A DNA stretch of 64,000 bases from CAWBKV01 sp041946675 (lineage in GTDB: Archaea > Halobacteriota > Methanosarcinia > Methanotrichales > Methanotrichaceae), in contig JBHGAU010000002.1 of the NCBI GenBank assembly GCA_041946675.1, positions 1 through 64,000 on the forward strand. Direction: 5' to 3'. The notes below the pieces were generated by a model that saw nothing but the letters and a program-made list of their open reading frames with translations, was not told the origin of the DNA and did not search any database. This document shows positions 25,560 through 34,382 of this stretch, piece after piece. Both the position numbers and the translations under genes were made by a program. The first letter of the stretch is position 1; each line of letters begins with the position of its first letter.

Positions 25560-27185
25560 TTGGCTGGTTTGAGCGGTGTACCGATACTGATACTGAAAGA
25601 AGGAAGCAAGCGAGAAACTGGAAAGGATGCGCAGCGAAAGAATATAATGGCTGCCAAGGCCGTTGCGGATTCCGTGAGATCTACCTTGGGCCCCAAGGGC
25701 ATGGATAAAATGCTCGTAGATGCTAGCGGAGATGCCACTATTACAAACGATGGCGCAACTATCCTTAGGGAGCTGGACATAGAGCATCCTGTTGCCAAGA
25801 TGATAGTCGAAGTCGCCAAGGCCCAGGATGATGAGGTAGGCGATGGAACAACTACTGCGGCAATTATCGCGGGAGAGCTGCTTACCAAGGCTGAGAAGCT
25901 GATCGATCAGAATATCCATCCTACTGTCATAGTTTCGGGATACAAGCAGGCCCAGGCAAAGGCTCAGGAGATTCTGGATGACATGGCAATCGATATCTCA
26001 GACAACCGCGATATGCTCCTGAAGATTGCAGAGACTGCCATGACAGGCAAAGGCATCGGAGTCTTCGGAGGCAAACTCTCTGAAATTGCAGTTGGTGCTG
26101 CGGCTGTTGCTGCTGAGAACGAGATCGCAGATATTGATGACAGCGTCAAGATCATCAAGCTGACAGGCGGAAGGATAGAGGATTCTGAGATTGTCCAGGG
26201 GATAGTGATCGATAAGGACAGGCTCAATCCAGAGATGCCGAAGAGAATTGAGAACGCGAAGATTATGCTCTTCGAGGGAACCCTTGAGTTGAAGAAGCTC
26301 GGTTCAGACGCTAAAATCACTATCACAGATGCAAAAGACCTCGGTGCCTTCAAGGAAAGCGAGGAGAAAATACTACAGACCCAGGTAGAAGCAATCGCAA
26401 AAGCCGGAGCCAATGTAGTCTTCTGCCAGAAGGGCATAGGCAATGTTGCCTCGCATTATCTGGCAAAGCACGGCATACTGGCCACACGCCGTGTTAAAGA
26501 TGAGGACCTGAAGATACTTGCACTTGCCACAGGCGCAAGGATAGTCGGCGATGCTAACGCTGTCACCCCCAAAGATCTCGGAAGCTGCGGGTTTGTCGAA
26601 GAGAGGAAGGTCGGAAAAGATAAACATATGATCTTCGTCGAAGGCTGCACGAATGCAAAGGCAGTGTCAATAATCCTCCATGGCGTTTCGGAGAAGTTCC
26701 TAGATGAGATGGAGAGGGCTCTTGAGGATGCTCTGCATGTCGTGGTTGATGTGATCAGGTCCGGCAAGATCGTTCCGGGCGGCGGTGCTCCTGAGATCCA
26801 TATGGCAGAGGAGATAAGGAAGTATGCCTCTACACTTTCCGGCCGAGAACAGCTTGCGATCCTTGCATTTGCAAATGCAGTAGAATCCATACCTATTGTA
26901 CTCGCTGAGAATGGCGGCTTTGACCCAGTCGATAGTCTCGCGGCTCTCAGGTCAAAGCAAGATCAAGGCATGAAGAACTTCGGCCTCAACATGGACACAG
27001 GAAAGCCTGCTGACATGCTGAAAATGGGCGTTGTTGAGCCCCTTAAGGTTAAAACGCAAGCCATAAAATCAGCAACTGAGGCAGCAACAATGGTTCTACG
27101 TGTGGATGATGTGATAGCAGCCAAAGAGGAAATCAAAGCCAAGCCGGGCCAGAGCCCGCATGATTACACCAGGCCAATGATGTAA
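25560..27185 (+). CDS. thsA: Thermosome subunit (group II chaperonin)
   Basis: ATP-driven archaeal chaperonin subunit, 541 residues. Start TTG 25560 lies 9 bp after the strong ribosome site GGGGAGG (25544-25550). Diagnostic segments: LGPKGMDKMLVDASGDATIT, NDGATILREL, EVGDGTTTAAIIAGELL, GGGAPEIHMAEEIR and the C-terminal VLRVDDVIAAK. Oddity: the tail ends PHDYTRPMM instead of the Gly-Met-rich tail usual for thermosomes. A hairpin terminator follows, then grpE-dnaK-dnaJ on the same strand. The gene-symbol paralogue number is a guess. Confidence 0.95.
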   Translation: MAGLSGVPILILKEGSKRETGKDAQRKNIMAAKAVADSVRSTLGPKGMDKMLVDASGDATITNDGATILRELDIEHPVAKMIVEVAKAQDDEVGDGTTTAAIIAGELLTKAEKLIDQNIHPTVIVSGYKQAQAKAQEILDDMAIDISDNRDMLLKIAETAMTGKGIGVFGGKLSEIAVGAAAVAAENEIADIDDSVKIIKLTGGRIEDSEIVQGIVIDKDRLNPEMPKRIENAKIMLFEGTLELKKLGSDAKITITDAKDLGAFKESEEKILQTQVEAIAKAGANVVFCQKGIGNVASHYLAKHGILATRRVKDEDLKILALATGARIVGDANAVTPKDLGSCGFVEERKVGKDKHMIFVEGCTNAKAVSIILHGVSEKFLDEMERALEDALHVVVDVIRSGKIVPGGGAPEIHMAEEIRKYASTLSGREQLAILAFANAVESIPIVLAENGGFDPVDSLAALRSKQDQGMKNFGLNMDTGKPADMLKMGVVEPLKVKTQAIKSATEAATMVLRVDDVIAAKEEIKAKPGQSPHDYTRPMM

Positions 27186-27197
27186 GTATTGATATAA

Positions 27198-27222
27198 GGC
27201 CAGCCTCATGGCTGGTCTTCTC
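27198..27222 (+). terminator. Terminator after thermosome gene
   Basis: GGCCAGCC (27198-27205) pairs with GGCTGGTC (27210-27217) around TCAT, an 8-bp stem including one G-T pair, followed by the pyrimidine run CTTCTCTCCTC. It is placed 12 nt past the stop codon. Confidence 0.6.
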
Positions 27223-27275
27223 TCCTCGACCCCTTTCTAAAGATTATCATATTGACGGCGGAGGTCACTGCAAAG

Positions 27276-27854
27276 ATGATGCGACATAAGGGTTCAGTTG
27301 AAATGGATGCCTCTGAAGGCCTTTCTGAGGAGGCCGCCGAAGATATGGCTAATGCAGATGTGGCTATAGAAGATACGGCTAAAGAAGATATGAATGAAGA
27401 TGAGATCCCGAAAGAAGATATAGATAGGATATCAAAGGATCTGGAAGATGCTCGGAAGCTGGCAGATGAGCGTCTGGATCAGCTCAGAAGATGTAGAGCT
27501 GAACTCGATAACGTTCTCAGGAGGACTGCCAGAGAGAAGGAAGAGCTGGCAAAGTATGCCTCTGAAAAGCTTATCTGCAAGCTTCTCTGCGTTCTGGACA
27601 GCCTTGAACAGGCATCGAAGCATGATGAGGGCTCAAGGGTGCTTTTCATGCAGCTGCTTGATATCTTGAAGAGCGAGGGACTCTCCCCGATAGATTCGAT
27701 CGGCAAAAAGTTCGATCCTTATATACATGAGGCTATGTTCCAGATTAACTCTGAGGATGCAGAAGATGGAACAGTGGCTCAGGAGCTACAGCGGGGTTAT
27801 GCCCTGAACTCCAAAGTTATCCGCTTCTCCAAAGTGGCTGTAGCAAAGCGATGA
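27276..27854 (+). CDS. grpE: GrpE, nucleotide exchange factor of DnaK
   Basis: A 192-residue GrpE. It has an acidic disordered N-terminus rich in Glu, Asp and Ala, a coiled coil from about residue 50 (ISKDLEDARKLADERLDQLR), and the C-terminal beta domain with LSPIDSIGKKFDPYIHEAMF and VAQELQRGYALNSKVIRFSK. ATG 27276 is chosen because GGAGG lies about ten bases upstream; the frame opens earlier at TTG 27252. It belongs to the grpE-dnaK-dnaJ cluster and probably promotes ADP release from the DnaK encoded next. Confidence 0.9.
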   Translation: MMRHKGSVEMDASEGLSEEAAEDMANADVAIEDTAKEDMNEDEIPKEDIDRISKDLEDARKLADERLDQLRRCRAELDNVLRRTAREKEELAKYASEKLICKLLCVLDSLEQASKHDEGSRVLFMQLLDILKSEGLSPIDSIGKKFDPYIHEAMFQINSEDAEDGTVAQELQRGYALNSKVIRFSKVAVAKR

Positions 27855-27948
27855 TAGATCTAAATATTTACTATGTATTTGTAAATTCGGCTAAATGTTG
27901 TGAATTCAAACAGGTATTGTAAATCCATATCTTGGGAGATGGTATATC

Positions 27949-29793
27949 TTGGCTAAAATTATCGGCATTGATCTTGGAACCAGCAACTCTGCTGCAGCAG
28001 TTCTTCAGGGCGGCAGGCCCACAATAATTCCAAGCGCAGAGGGCACATCCATTGGCGGAAAAGCATTCCCGTCTTACGTTGCCTTTACAAAGGACGGTCA
28101 GGTGCTTGTCGGCGAGCCTGCGAAGAGACAGGCAGTGACAAACCCTGAAGGAACGATAACAGGCATCAAGCGTAAGATGGGCACAGAATACAAAGTTAGA
28201 GTCTATGGAAAGGAGTATACACCTGAGGAGATCTCTGCCCAAATACTGAGAAAGATTAAAAGAGATGCAGAGACCTTCCTGGGGGACACTGTAGAGAAGG
28301 CTGTTATAACGGTCCCCGCCTACTTCAATGATAACCAGAGGCAGGCAACGAAGGATGCAGGAACGATCGCAGGCCTCGACGTCGTGAGGATAATCAATGA
28401 GCCGACAGCCGCTGCACTGGCATATGGTCTGGATAAATCGGGCGAACATATGCTCATGGTCTTCGACCTAGGCGGCGGTACTTTAGATGTCACAATAATG
28501 GAAATAGGCGAAGGTGTATTCGAGGTCAAGTCGACATCCGGAGATACCCAGCTCGGCGGCAGGGATATGGATGAGAAGCTCATGGAATATGTTCTCGATA
28601 AGTTCAGACAGGAGTCCGGCATCGATCTCCGCAAGGATTCCATGGCTATGCAGCGCCTTCGTGAGGCCGTTGAGGTTGCAAAGATAGAGCTATCCTCCGT
28701 CATCCAGACAAACATCAACCTGCCGTATATTACAGCGGATGCAACTGGTCCAAAGCACCTGAGCATGGCCATCACAAGGGCAAAGCTCGAAGAGCTGATT
28801 CACGATGTGCTCGAGAGATGCAGGGGCCCAATGGTTCAGGCTATCAGGGATTCAAAACTGGACAAATCCCAGATAGATAAGATAATATTAGTGGGCGGGC
28901 CGACGCGCATGCCTGTAGTTCAGGAGTTCGTCAAAAACTTCATGGGCAAGGATATCGAGCGCGGTGTTGACCCGATGGAGTGCGTTGCCATGGGCGCTGC
29001 CATTCAGGCCGGCGTCCTCGGAGGCGAGGTGAAAGATCTTCTGCTTCTGGACGTGACTCCCCTGAGCCTTGGGATTGAGACACTGGGCGCTGTCGCAACA
29101 AGGCTGATTGAGAGAAACACGACTATCCCAACACGTAAGAGCCAGATATTCACAACTGCAGCCGATAACCAGACGAGCGTCGAGGTAAACGTGCTCCAGG
29201 GTGAGCGTCCGATGGCGAAGGATAATGTAACATTAGGAAGATTCACACTCGTCGGAATCCCGCCGGCACCACGCGGTATCCCTCAGATCGAGGTCACCTT
29301 CGATATTGATGCAAACGGTATCATCCATGTCTCGGCCAAGGATCTGGCGACGAAGAAGGAGCAGAGAATAACAATAACCGCGCCTCATAAGCTCAGCAAA
29401 GAAGAGATCGACGCCAAGATCAAGGATGCGGAGCGCTTTGCACAGGAAGATGCCAAGCGCAAGGAAGAGATCGAGGTCAAGAACCAGGCCGATTCCCTCA
29501 TCTATGCCTCAGAGAAGATGCTGAAAGATGCAGGCGATGTTGCAACTGCTGAACAGAAGGATAAGATCAATAAGGCCATCTCCGATCTGAAGAATGCTCA
29601 GGCCGGTGGCGAAATCTCAGAAATCAAGGCAAAGACCGAGATGCTGCAGAATGCAATTTATGAGCTGTCGTCTGCCATGTATCAGCGTGCCGCACAGCAG
29701 CAACAGGCTCAGCAGGGCGCATCGGCAGGATCGAGCCAGACATCCGGCAATACCGTCGATGCTGATTACGAAGTAGTAAACGATAAGAAGTAA
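27949..29793 (+). CDS. dnaK: Molecular chaperone DnaK (Hsp70)
   Basis: A 614-residue Hsp70. The start is TTG 27949 behind GGGAGATGG. The nucleotide-binding domain shows IGIDLGTSNSAAAVL, AVITVPAYFNDNQRQATKDA, RIINEPTAAALAYGL, VFDLGGGTLDVTI and IILVGGPTRMPVVQE. The substrate-binding domain follows (LLLDVTPLSLGIETLGAVAT), then the helical lid and a Gln/Ala/Gly-rich tail ending in ADYEVVNDKK. In archaea this protein is regarded as acquired from bacteria. It lacks the long actinobacterial or proteobacterial insert typical of some DnaKs. Confidence 0.97.
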   Translation: MAKIIGIDLGTSNSAAAVLQGGRPTIIPSAEGTSIGGKAFPSYVAFTKDGQVLVGEPAKRQAVTNPEGTITGIKRKMGTEYKVRVYGKEYTPEEISAQILRKIKRDAETFLGDTVEKAVITVPAYFNDNQRQATKDAGTIAGLDVVRIINEPTAAALAYGLDKSGEHMLMVFDLGGGTLDVTIMEIGEGVFEVKSTSGDTQLGGRDMDEKLMEYVLDKFRQESGIDLRKDSMAMQRLREAVEVAKIELSSVIQTNINLPYITADATGPKHLSMAITRAKLEELIHDVLERCRGPMVQAIRDSKLDKSQIDKIILVGGPTRMPVVQEFVKNFMGKDIERGVDPMECVAMGAAIQAGVLGGEVKDLLLLDVTPLSLGIETLGAVATRLIERNTTIPTRKSQIFTTAADNQTSVEVNVLQGERPMAKDNVTLGRFTLVGIPPAPRGIPQIEVTFDIDANGIIHVSAKDLATKKEQRITITAPHKLSKEEIDAKIKDAERFAQEDAKRKEEIEVKNQADSLIYASEKMLKDAGDVATAEQKDKINKAISDLKNAQAGGEISEIKAKTEMLQNAIYELSSAMYQRAAQQQQAQQGASAGSSQTSGNTVDADYEVVNDKK

Positions 29794-29822
29794 GCCGTAG
29801 AAAAAGAATAGAACAGATTAGT

Positions 29823-30971
29823 ATGGCAGAGAAAAAGGACTATTACGAGGTTCTGGGCGTCTCAAAGCAGGCGAGCGATAAGGATATCAAGAGCGCCTAT
29901 CGCAAGCTCGCCATGAAGTATCACCCTGACAGATCGGATGCATCCGATGCTGAGGAGAGGTTTAAAGAGATCTCGGAGGCGTATGCAGTCCTCTCTGATG
30001 TCGATAAACGCAGGCAGTATGATCAGTTCGGCCATGCTGGAATAAACAGCCAGTACTCGCAGGAGGACCTGTTCCGTGGAATCAACTTCGAGGACCTGTT
30101 CCGGGGCTTCGGCTTCGGCGGAGGCAGCGGGGAAAGCATCTTCGATATGTTCTTCGGAGGACGGAGACCTACTACGAGAGGGCGGGATCTGAGGTATGAT
30201 CTGGAGCTCACCCTTGAGCAGGCGGCATCAGGCCTAGAGACGACTCTTGACGTTCCGAGGACGGAAAGCTGCCAGATCTGCGGCGGAAGCGGCTCGAAAC
30301 CGGGAACGAGCCCCATGGTGTGCTCCCAATGCGGCGGAACCGGCCAGGCTACGCGTGTTCAGAGCACTCCGTTCGGACAGATGATCACCTCGACAGGCTG
30401 TCCAAAATGCGGCGGCAAGGGCCAGATCATAACATCGCCCTGTACTGAATGCGGCGGAAGCGGCAGGATCCGCCGTACACGCAAGATAAACGTGAAGATA
30501 CCTCAGGGAGTTGATGATGGACAGCAGATAAAGCTCAGAGGCGAGGGGGACGTCGGTCCTGGGGGGCCTGGCGATCTCTACATCTTCCTGAATATCAGGC
30601 CTCACCATCTCTTCAAAAGAGTTGATAGCGATCTGCTATTCGAGATGCCTATCAGTATCACCCAGGCAGCTTTGGGCGCTGAGGTAGATGTCCCTACATT
30701 AAACGGCAGGGCTAATGTCAAAATACCTGCAGGAACCCAAGGTGGTTCAGTCTTCAGGCTAAAGGGCAAAGGGATGCCCAGACTCCATGGTCTCGGCTTT
30801 GGCGACATGCATGTGAAGGTGAATATCAGCATCCCCAAGTCACTTACGCCCAGGCAGAGGGAGCTCCTTGAGGCTTTGGCAGCCGAGTTCGGCGAAGTGA
30901 GACCTCTTGCTAAAGGCGATAAGAGTATCCTAAATAAGATTGTTGATGAGGTAAAGAGTGCTGTCCATTAG
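29823..30971 (+). CDS. dnaJ: Chaperone DnaJ (Hsp40)
   Basis: Type I DnaJ of 382 residues. It has a J domain with KYHPDRSDASDAEERFKEIS (HPD motif), a Gly/Phe region (FRGFGFGGGSGESIFDMFFG), a zinc-binding domain with four Cys-x-x-Cys-x-Gly repeats (CQICGGSG, CSQCGGTG, CPKCGGKG, CTECGGSG) and C-terminal substrate domains. It stimulates DnaK ATPase activity. It starts 29 bp after dnaK, probably in the same transcript, and ends 5 bp before the convergent Hpt gene. Confidence 0.97.
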   Translation: MAEKKDYYEVLGVSKQASDKDIKSAYRKLAMKYHPDRSDASDAEERFKEISEAYAVLSDVDKRRQYDQFGHAGINSQYSQEDLFRGINFEDLFRGFGFGGGSGESIFDMFFGGRRPTTRGRDLRYDLELTLEQAASGLETTLDVPRTESCQICGGSGSKPGTSPMVCSQCGGTGQATRVQSTPFGQMITSTGCPKCGGKGQIITSPCTECGGSGRIRRTRKINVKIPQGVDDGQQIKLRGEGDVGPGGPGDLYIFLNIRPHHLFKRVDSDLLFEMPISITQAALGAEVDVPTLNGRANVKIPAGTQGGSVFRLKGKGMPRLHGLGFGDMHVKVNISIPKSLTPRQRELLEALAAEFGEVRPLAKGDKSILNKIVDEVKSAVH

Positions 30972-30976
30972 ATCCT

Positions 30977-31360
30977 TTAGATCCTGCTCTTTATCTCCTC
31001 TTCTAGCGCGGCTTTCACGCGGGAATATTCAGCAGTCAGGGCTTCAATCTTGCTTTTAACACCCTCCAGTGAACCTGAGCGCCCCATTATCTCCAGATCT
31101 TTGCTCATTGCAGACAGCCCCATCGCTCCGACATAGGCGCTGCTGGATTTAAGGCTGTGAGCAGAAACCTGGAGAGCTTTGGCATTCTGTTCGGCAGCAG
31201 CTTTTTCAATGGCGGCTATCTTTTCGGGCGCATGCTTGAGAAACAGGCCGCCGACTTCTTCGATTATATCAGGCTCACCTTCTTCCTGAAGCTCTCTAAG
31301 GTTGGCAAGCACAGACTGGTCTATAGCTTCGCTTTTACCCTCAACTCCATCGGACATCAA
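30977..31360 (-). CDS. Stand-alone histidine phosphotransfer (Hpt) protein
   Basis: A 127-residue four-helix Hpt protein. The phosphorylatable histidine is H68 in QVSAHSLKSSSAYVGA, preceded by the usual amphipathic helix LFLKHAPEKIAAIEKAAAEQ. Hpt proteins relay phosphate between receiver domains. No kinase is attached, but two hybrid histidine kinases with fused receivers and a separate response regulator are encoded on the same strand at 33.7-41.4 kb, and these are its obvious candidate partners. Start ATG 31360, or the next codon (also ATG). Confidence 0.88.
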   Translation of the reverse strand: MMSDGVEGKSEAIDQSVLANLRELQEEGEPDIIEEVGGLFLKHAPEKIAAIEKAAAEQNAKALQVSAHSLKSSSAYVGAMGLSAMSKDLEIMGRSGSLEGVKSKIEALTAEYSRVKAALEEEIKSRI

Positions 31361-31513
31361 ACACCGTCTTACTCTAACCTTTATAAATTATTCGCATTTT
31401 TTGTCCGTGAAATCTTATCAAATCGAGTTATATAATGCAGCGTTTCCAAGAAGGTAGGCTTGGCTGCCTCTCATGCTTCTCCGACCAGAACTCCACCAGA
31501 TCTTGTTATGTAT

Positions 31514-31666
31514 TCATATTCTGTTTCCATCCCGGCTGTCCGTTCCATATATAGAACCTTTAAAATTAAGGCTGATCTCGCTGGAAACGGCACTAGACGC
31601 AGCCAGCATCATCTGATAGAATAGTGAGATGATCAGCGAGAATATCCCGCTGATCAGAAGACCCAT
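31514..31666 (-). CDS. Possible 50-residue membrane or secreted peptide
   Basis: An open frame from ATG 31666, 14 bp after the lamin-tail gene stop. It has a hydrophobic N-terminal segment (MGLLISGIFSLIISLFYQMM) ending in LAASSAVSS, then a polar tail (GSIYGTDSRDGNRI). The shape is that of a signal or anchor peptide. There is no clear ribosome site, so coding depends on coupling to the gene before it. The rest of 31361-31680 shows no gene. Confidence 0.3.
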   Translation of the reverse strand: MGLLISGIFSLIISLFYQMMLAASSAVSSEISLNFKGSIYGTDSRDGNRI

Positions 31667-31680
31667 ATTGTCCAGGTTAT

Positions 31681-32514
31681 CTATTTCCAGACATGCACGC
31701 CGTCGGATATTCTAGCATAGGAGAAACCGTTATGAGATTGGGCTCCCGTATACATTACAGAATCGATCTTATTGCCGTTCGAATCGTATAGGGTGACTCC
31801 TTGGCGATCCGTTGTAAGTCCAGTTACATCAACTACTACAAATCCAGATGGGGCAATCTTTTTATGAGTTATCATTCCTATAACGTATCCTGTCATATTT
31901 TTCATATACCATTGATTTAAATCAATTGAAGCCTTTCCCGTATTATACAGCTCTACCTTTCCGCTACCGTACTCTGTGGATGTTTTTGTATAGGGATAGA
32001 TTTTATTTATTACTACAGACTTCTCCGAATTATAGTACAACTGCCCTGACGCTGCATATTCAGCTCCGCCTGAGCTTCCGCTGCCCTGATAATTTCCGTT
32101 GGATGCGCTGCTTCCGGCTGCATTGCTACTGCCTGCCGAGTTACTATTGCCGCTGGAACCACCATTTGATCCTCCATTTCCTCCGGATGGATCGCCTCCG
32201 GAATTGCCCCCCGAGGCTTCACTGTTGCTTTGATCGGAACTCCCTCCGGAACCATCGTTGTTATTTCCGCCTGAGCCGCCATTATCGTTTCCACCGGAGT
32301 TCCCACCAGAAACCGGATCTCCAGTTACGATTATTGATATTTGAGCAATATCACCGCCGCTAATAGTATTGCCCTCTGCAACCAGAGTTTCGCTTACAGA
32401 ATATTCGCTGCCGTCTCCACCAACGACTGTCTGGCTAATGAAAAATACAATTGGAAACACAAATAGCATAGCGGCTACTATTGTAGTAACTATTCCTTTC
32501 AGCATATACCTCAC
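31681..32514 (-). CDS. Secreted lamin-tail-domain protein with Gly/Ser/Asn linker
   Basis: A 277-residue exported protein. It has an N-terminal signal or anchor (about 5-30, IVTTIVAAMLFVFPIVFFIS), a short beta region, and about 90 residues of low complexity dominated by Gly, Ser and Asn with Asp and Glu. The C-terminal lamin-tail-like domain (about 170-277) has VVINKIYPYTK, KVELYNTGKASIDLNQWYM and GVTLYDSNGNKIDSVMY. Such domains occur in extracellular proteins of archaea and bacteria and are thought to mediate adhesion or scaffolding. Start ATG 32514 or 32505. It is a monocistronic gene between gene-poor gaps. Confidence 0.75.
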   Translation of the reverse strand: MRYMLKGIVTTIVAAMLFVFPIVFFISQTVVGGDGSEYSVSETLVAEGNTISGGDIAQISIIVTGDPVSGGNSGGNDNGGSGGNNNDGSGGSSDQSNSEASGGNSGGDPSGGNGGSNGGSSGNSNSAGSSNAAGSSASNGNYQGSGSSGGAEYAASGQLYYNSEKSVVINKIYPYTKTSTEYGSGKVELYNTGKASIDLNQWYMKNMTGYVIGMITHKKIAPSGFVVVDVTGLTTDRQGVTLYDSNGNKIDSVMYTGAQSHNGFSYARISDGVHVWK

Positions 32515-32820
32515 ATATCCTATTTATTTTACGTATGATACTTACAATTCATAAGTTAGTTTATAGATTTTTAAAAGGATACGAAACTTAGTTAATTATT
32601 CTAAAGATCTGAATTAAACACATCCCCAAAAAAACGCTATTCATTGTAACGGCATATCTGACAGGATGCTGATATAGCGCTTTAGACTATATTTCTTCGC
32701 GAGCGCATTTTCCTGGGTGATTCCCTTAGCGCTCTTTCTATTTTTTGTTATTGTAACTTTATGGCTAGTTTTATCATTAAATTGCCTCTCAGAGATATAG
32801 CAGCTTTTAACCAGTAAGGC
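32515..32820. other. Intergenic gap, no gene seen
   Basis: An AT-rich interval between the lamin-tail gene and the acetyltransferase gene. The left part should contain the minus-strand promoter of the lamin-tail gene. I see no coding frame, tRNA or clear repeat. Confidence 0.5.
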
Positions 32821-33432
32821 TTATATAGCCTTCCCAATAGTCTTTTTCGAGATTTCATAGCCTAAACTGTAATCTGCATTATATAGCCTGCAGTCCCCTG
32901 CTACTCTGATAAATGAACTGATATCAGAAGACTCGAGCAGCGGCACAAATTCTTTTATTTTTTCGATAGGCCAGTCCCACCATCTTATCCGTTTGAGGGC
33001 CTCTATCTGATCTTCAGAGAATCTATATCTGATATGTTTGGCGGGATTCCCGGCAACAATTTCATAGTCCCCGACATCATGCGATATTACGCTATCCGCC
33101 CCTATAACCGCTCCATCTCCGACTGTGACGCCTGAGAGGATGGTGGCGTTCATGCCGATCCACACATCATTGCCGATATGGATGTCGCCCTTGGCGGTAG
33201 AGTAGGCGGGATTCCTCTGAAAACCCTCTATTTCACATCCAAATGGATAGGTAGTTACCCAATCGGTTCTATGCTCACCCCCGATTATCATTTTCACGCC
33301 TTCTGCAATCGCGCAGAATTTTCCTATATAAACATGATATTTGTTTCCCCCTAAATAAATATGGGGATACCCGTAAGTGTATTCACCTATGTGAACGTTA
33401 TCATCTTCTATTAGGTCTGTAGTGAAATGCAT
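32821..33432 (-). CDS. CatB-related O-acetyltransferase (hexapeptide repeats)
   Basis: A 203-residue left-handed beta-helix acyltransferase of the CatB/xenobiotic acetyltransferase type. Features: the hexapeptide stretch VHIGEYTYGYPHIYLGG, the catalytic His region MIIGGEHRTDWVTTYPFG, then DIHIGNDVWIGMNATILSGV and AVIGADSVISHDVGDYEIVA, closed by GNPAKHIRYRFSEDQIEAL and RWWDWPIEKI. It probably acetylates a sugar or small hydroxyl substrate using acetyl-CoA; the acceptor cannot be read from sequence. Start ATG 33432. A weak 66-codon frame upstream is not supported. Confidence 0.88.
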   Translation of the reverse strand: MHFTTDLIEDDNVHIGEYTYGYPHIYLGGNKYHVYIGKFCAIAEGVKMIIGGEHRTDWVTTYPFGCEIEGFQRNPAYSTAKGDIHIGNDVWIGMNATILSGVTVGDGAVIGADSVISHDVGDYEIVAGNPAKHIRYRFSEDQIEALKRIRWWDWPIEKIKEFVPLLESSDISSFIRVAGDCRLYNADYSLGYEISKKTIGKAI

Positions 33433-33720
33433 AACCTGTACCTTCTATTACGATTTCAAGACCATCGGATGTGGCGAACTTTCTGCTGCGGTTATCGCTC
33501 GCATAGTGGTTCTTATGCGGTAACCTGCTAACTTATTATAAAGCGTCATAGTTTTGCAAGTATAAATGCTTTTGTATAATGGCTCAATCATATACCCCGG
33601 AATGCCATTTAGGAAATCCCTGATATCCCAATCACTCGGCATCAACAAAAGAGTGTAACTCTGTCTTGAGCTCTCTTATGAAATAAAATATAAATTTATG
33701 CAAATGTATGAGCTGCATAA

Positions 33721-34284
33721 TTAATAGATCCCGTCTACCATAGTCTTTTCATCATAGCGATATAATCCTTTTTTCTTCATCCGAATCTTAGCAGATTTTA
33801 AAGCTTCTCTGATATCATTGAGGGTTGCAGGCTTTGTTATATAATCGTCCATGCCGGCATTTTTGCAGGTCTCCCTGTCGAATCTGTCCGCATAAGCAGT
33901 TATTGCGATAATGTAAGGCTGTGGTTTGCCAGCCAAGTTTTCACGTATGGTTTGTGCAGCTCTAAGACCATCCAGAATAGGCATCTGAAGATCCATAAAT
34001 ATCAGATCATAAGGTTGAATCGCAAGAGCCTCGACTGCCTCTTTGCCGTTAGTCACCATATTGGACCCATACCCAAGACGGCTTAGCATAAGCTGCAGTA
34101 GCTTTCTGTTGACTGCCACGTCATCAACAATAAGTATGCGTAATGCAGATGTGTTTTCTTTATCCCACATTTTCGACATCCTGCTATCTGAAATGCTCTT
34201 AGCAAGGTCGGCTCCGTTCATAAATATTTCGCATGATTCTTGAACATCATCCAAGATAAAGTTAAAGAATGGTGCCTCCTGCAT
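33721..34284 (-). CDS. Single-domain response regulator
   Basis: A 187-residue protein with one receiver domain at about 48-165: acidic pocket LIVDDVAVNR (D54, D55), phospho-acceptor D98 in LIFMDLQMPILDGL, Thr in IAITAYAD and Lys in YITKPATL. It has a divergent 45-residue N-terminus and a short basic C-terminus but no output domain, so it either works through protein contacts or is an intermediate in a relay. It follows the second hybrid kinase by 98 bp on the same strand. ATG at residue 36 (MSKMWDKENTSALRI) is a possible start. Confidence 0.88.
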   Translation of the reverse strand: MQEAPFFNFILDDVQESCEIFMNGADLAKSISDSRMSKMWDKENTSALRILIVDDVAVNRKLLQLMLSRLGYGSNMVTNGKEAVEALAIQPYDLIFMDLQMPILDGLRAAQTIRENLAGKPQPYIIAITAYADRFDRETCKNAGMDDYITKPATLNDIREALKSAKIRMKKKGLYRYDEKTMVDGIY

Positions 34285-34382
34285 ATAGTTACTGAAACAA
34301 GCATTTTCTGCTGCAGTCTGCTATAATAATTTATATCAGATTTGCTAGTATTCCTTGGAAGATGCTGTCCAATACTTATATA

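Noticed and set aside
33448..33648. 66-codon frame directly upstream of the acetyltransferase gene
   Set aside because: Starts at TTG without a ribosome site, and the sequence shows no domain. It could be a remnant, but I cannot support it.
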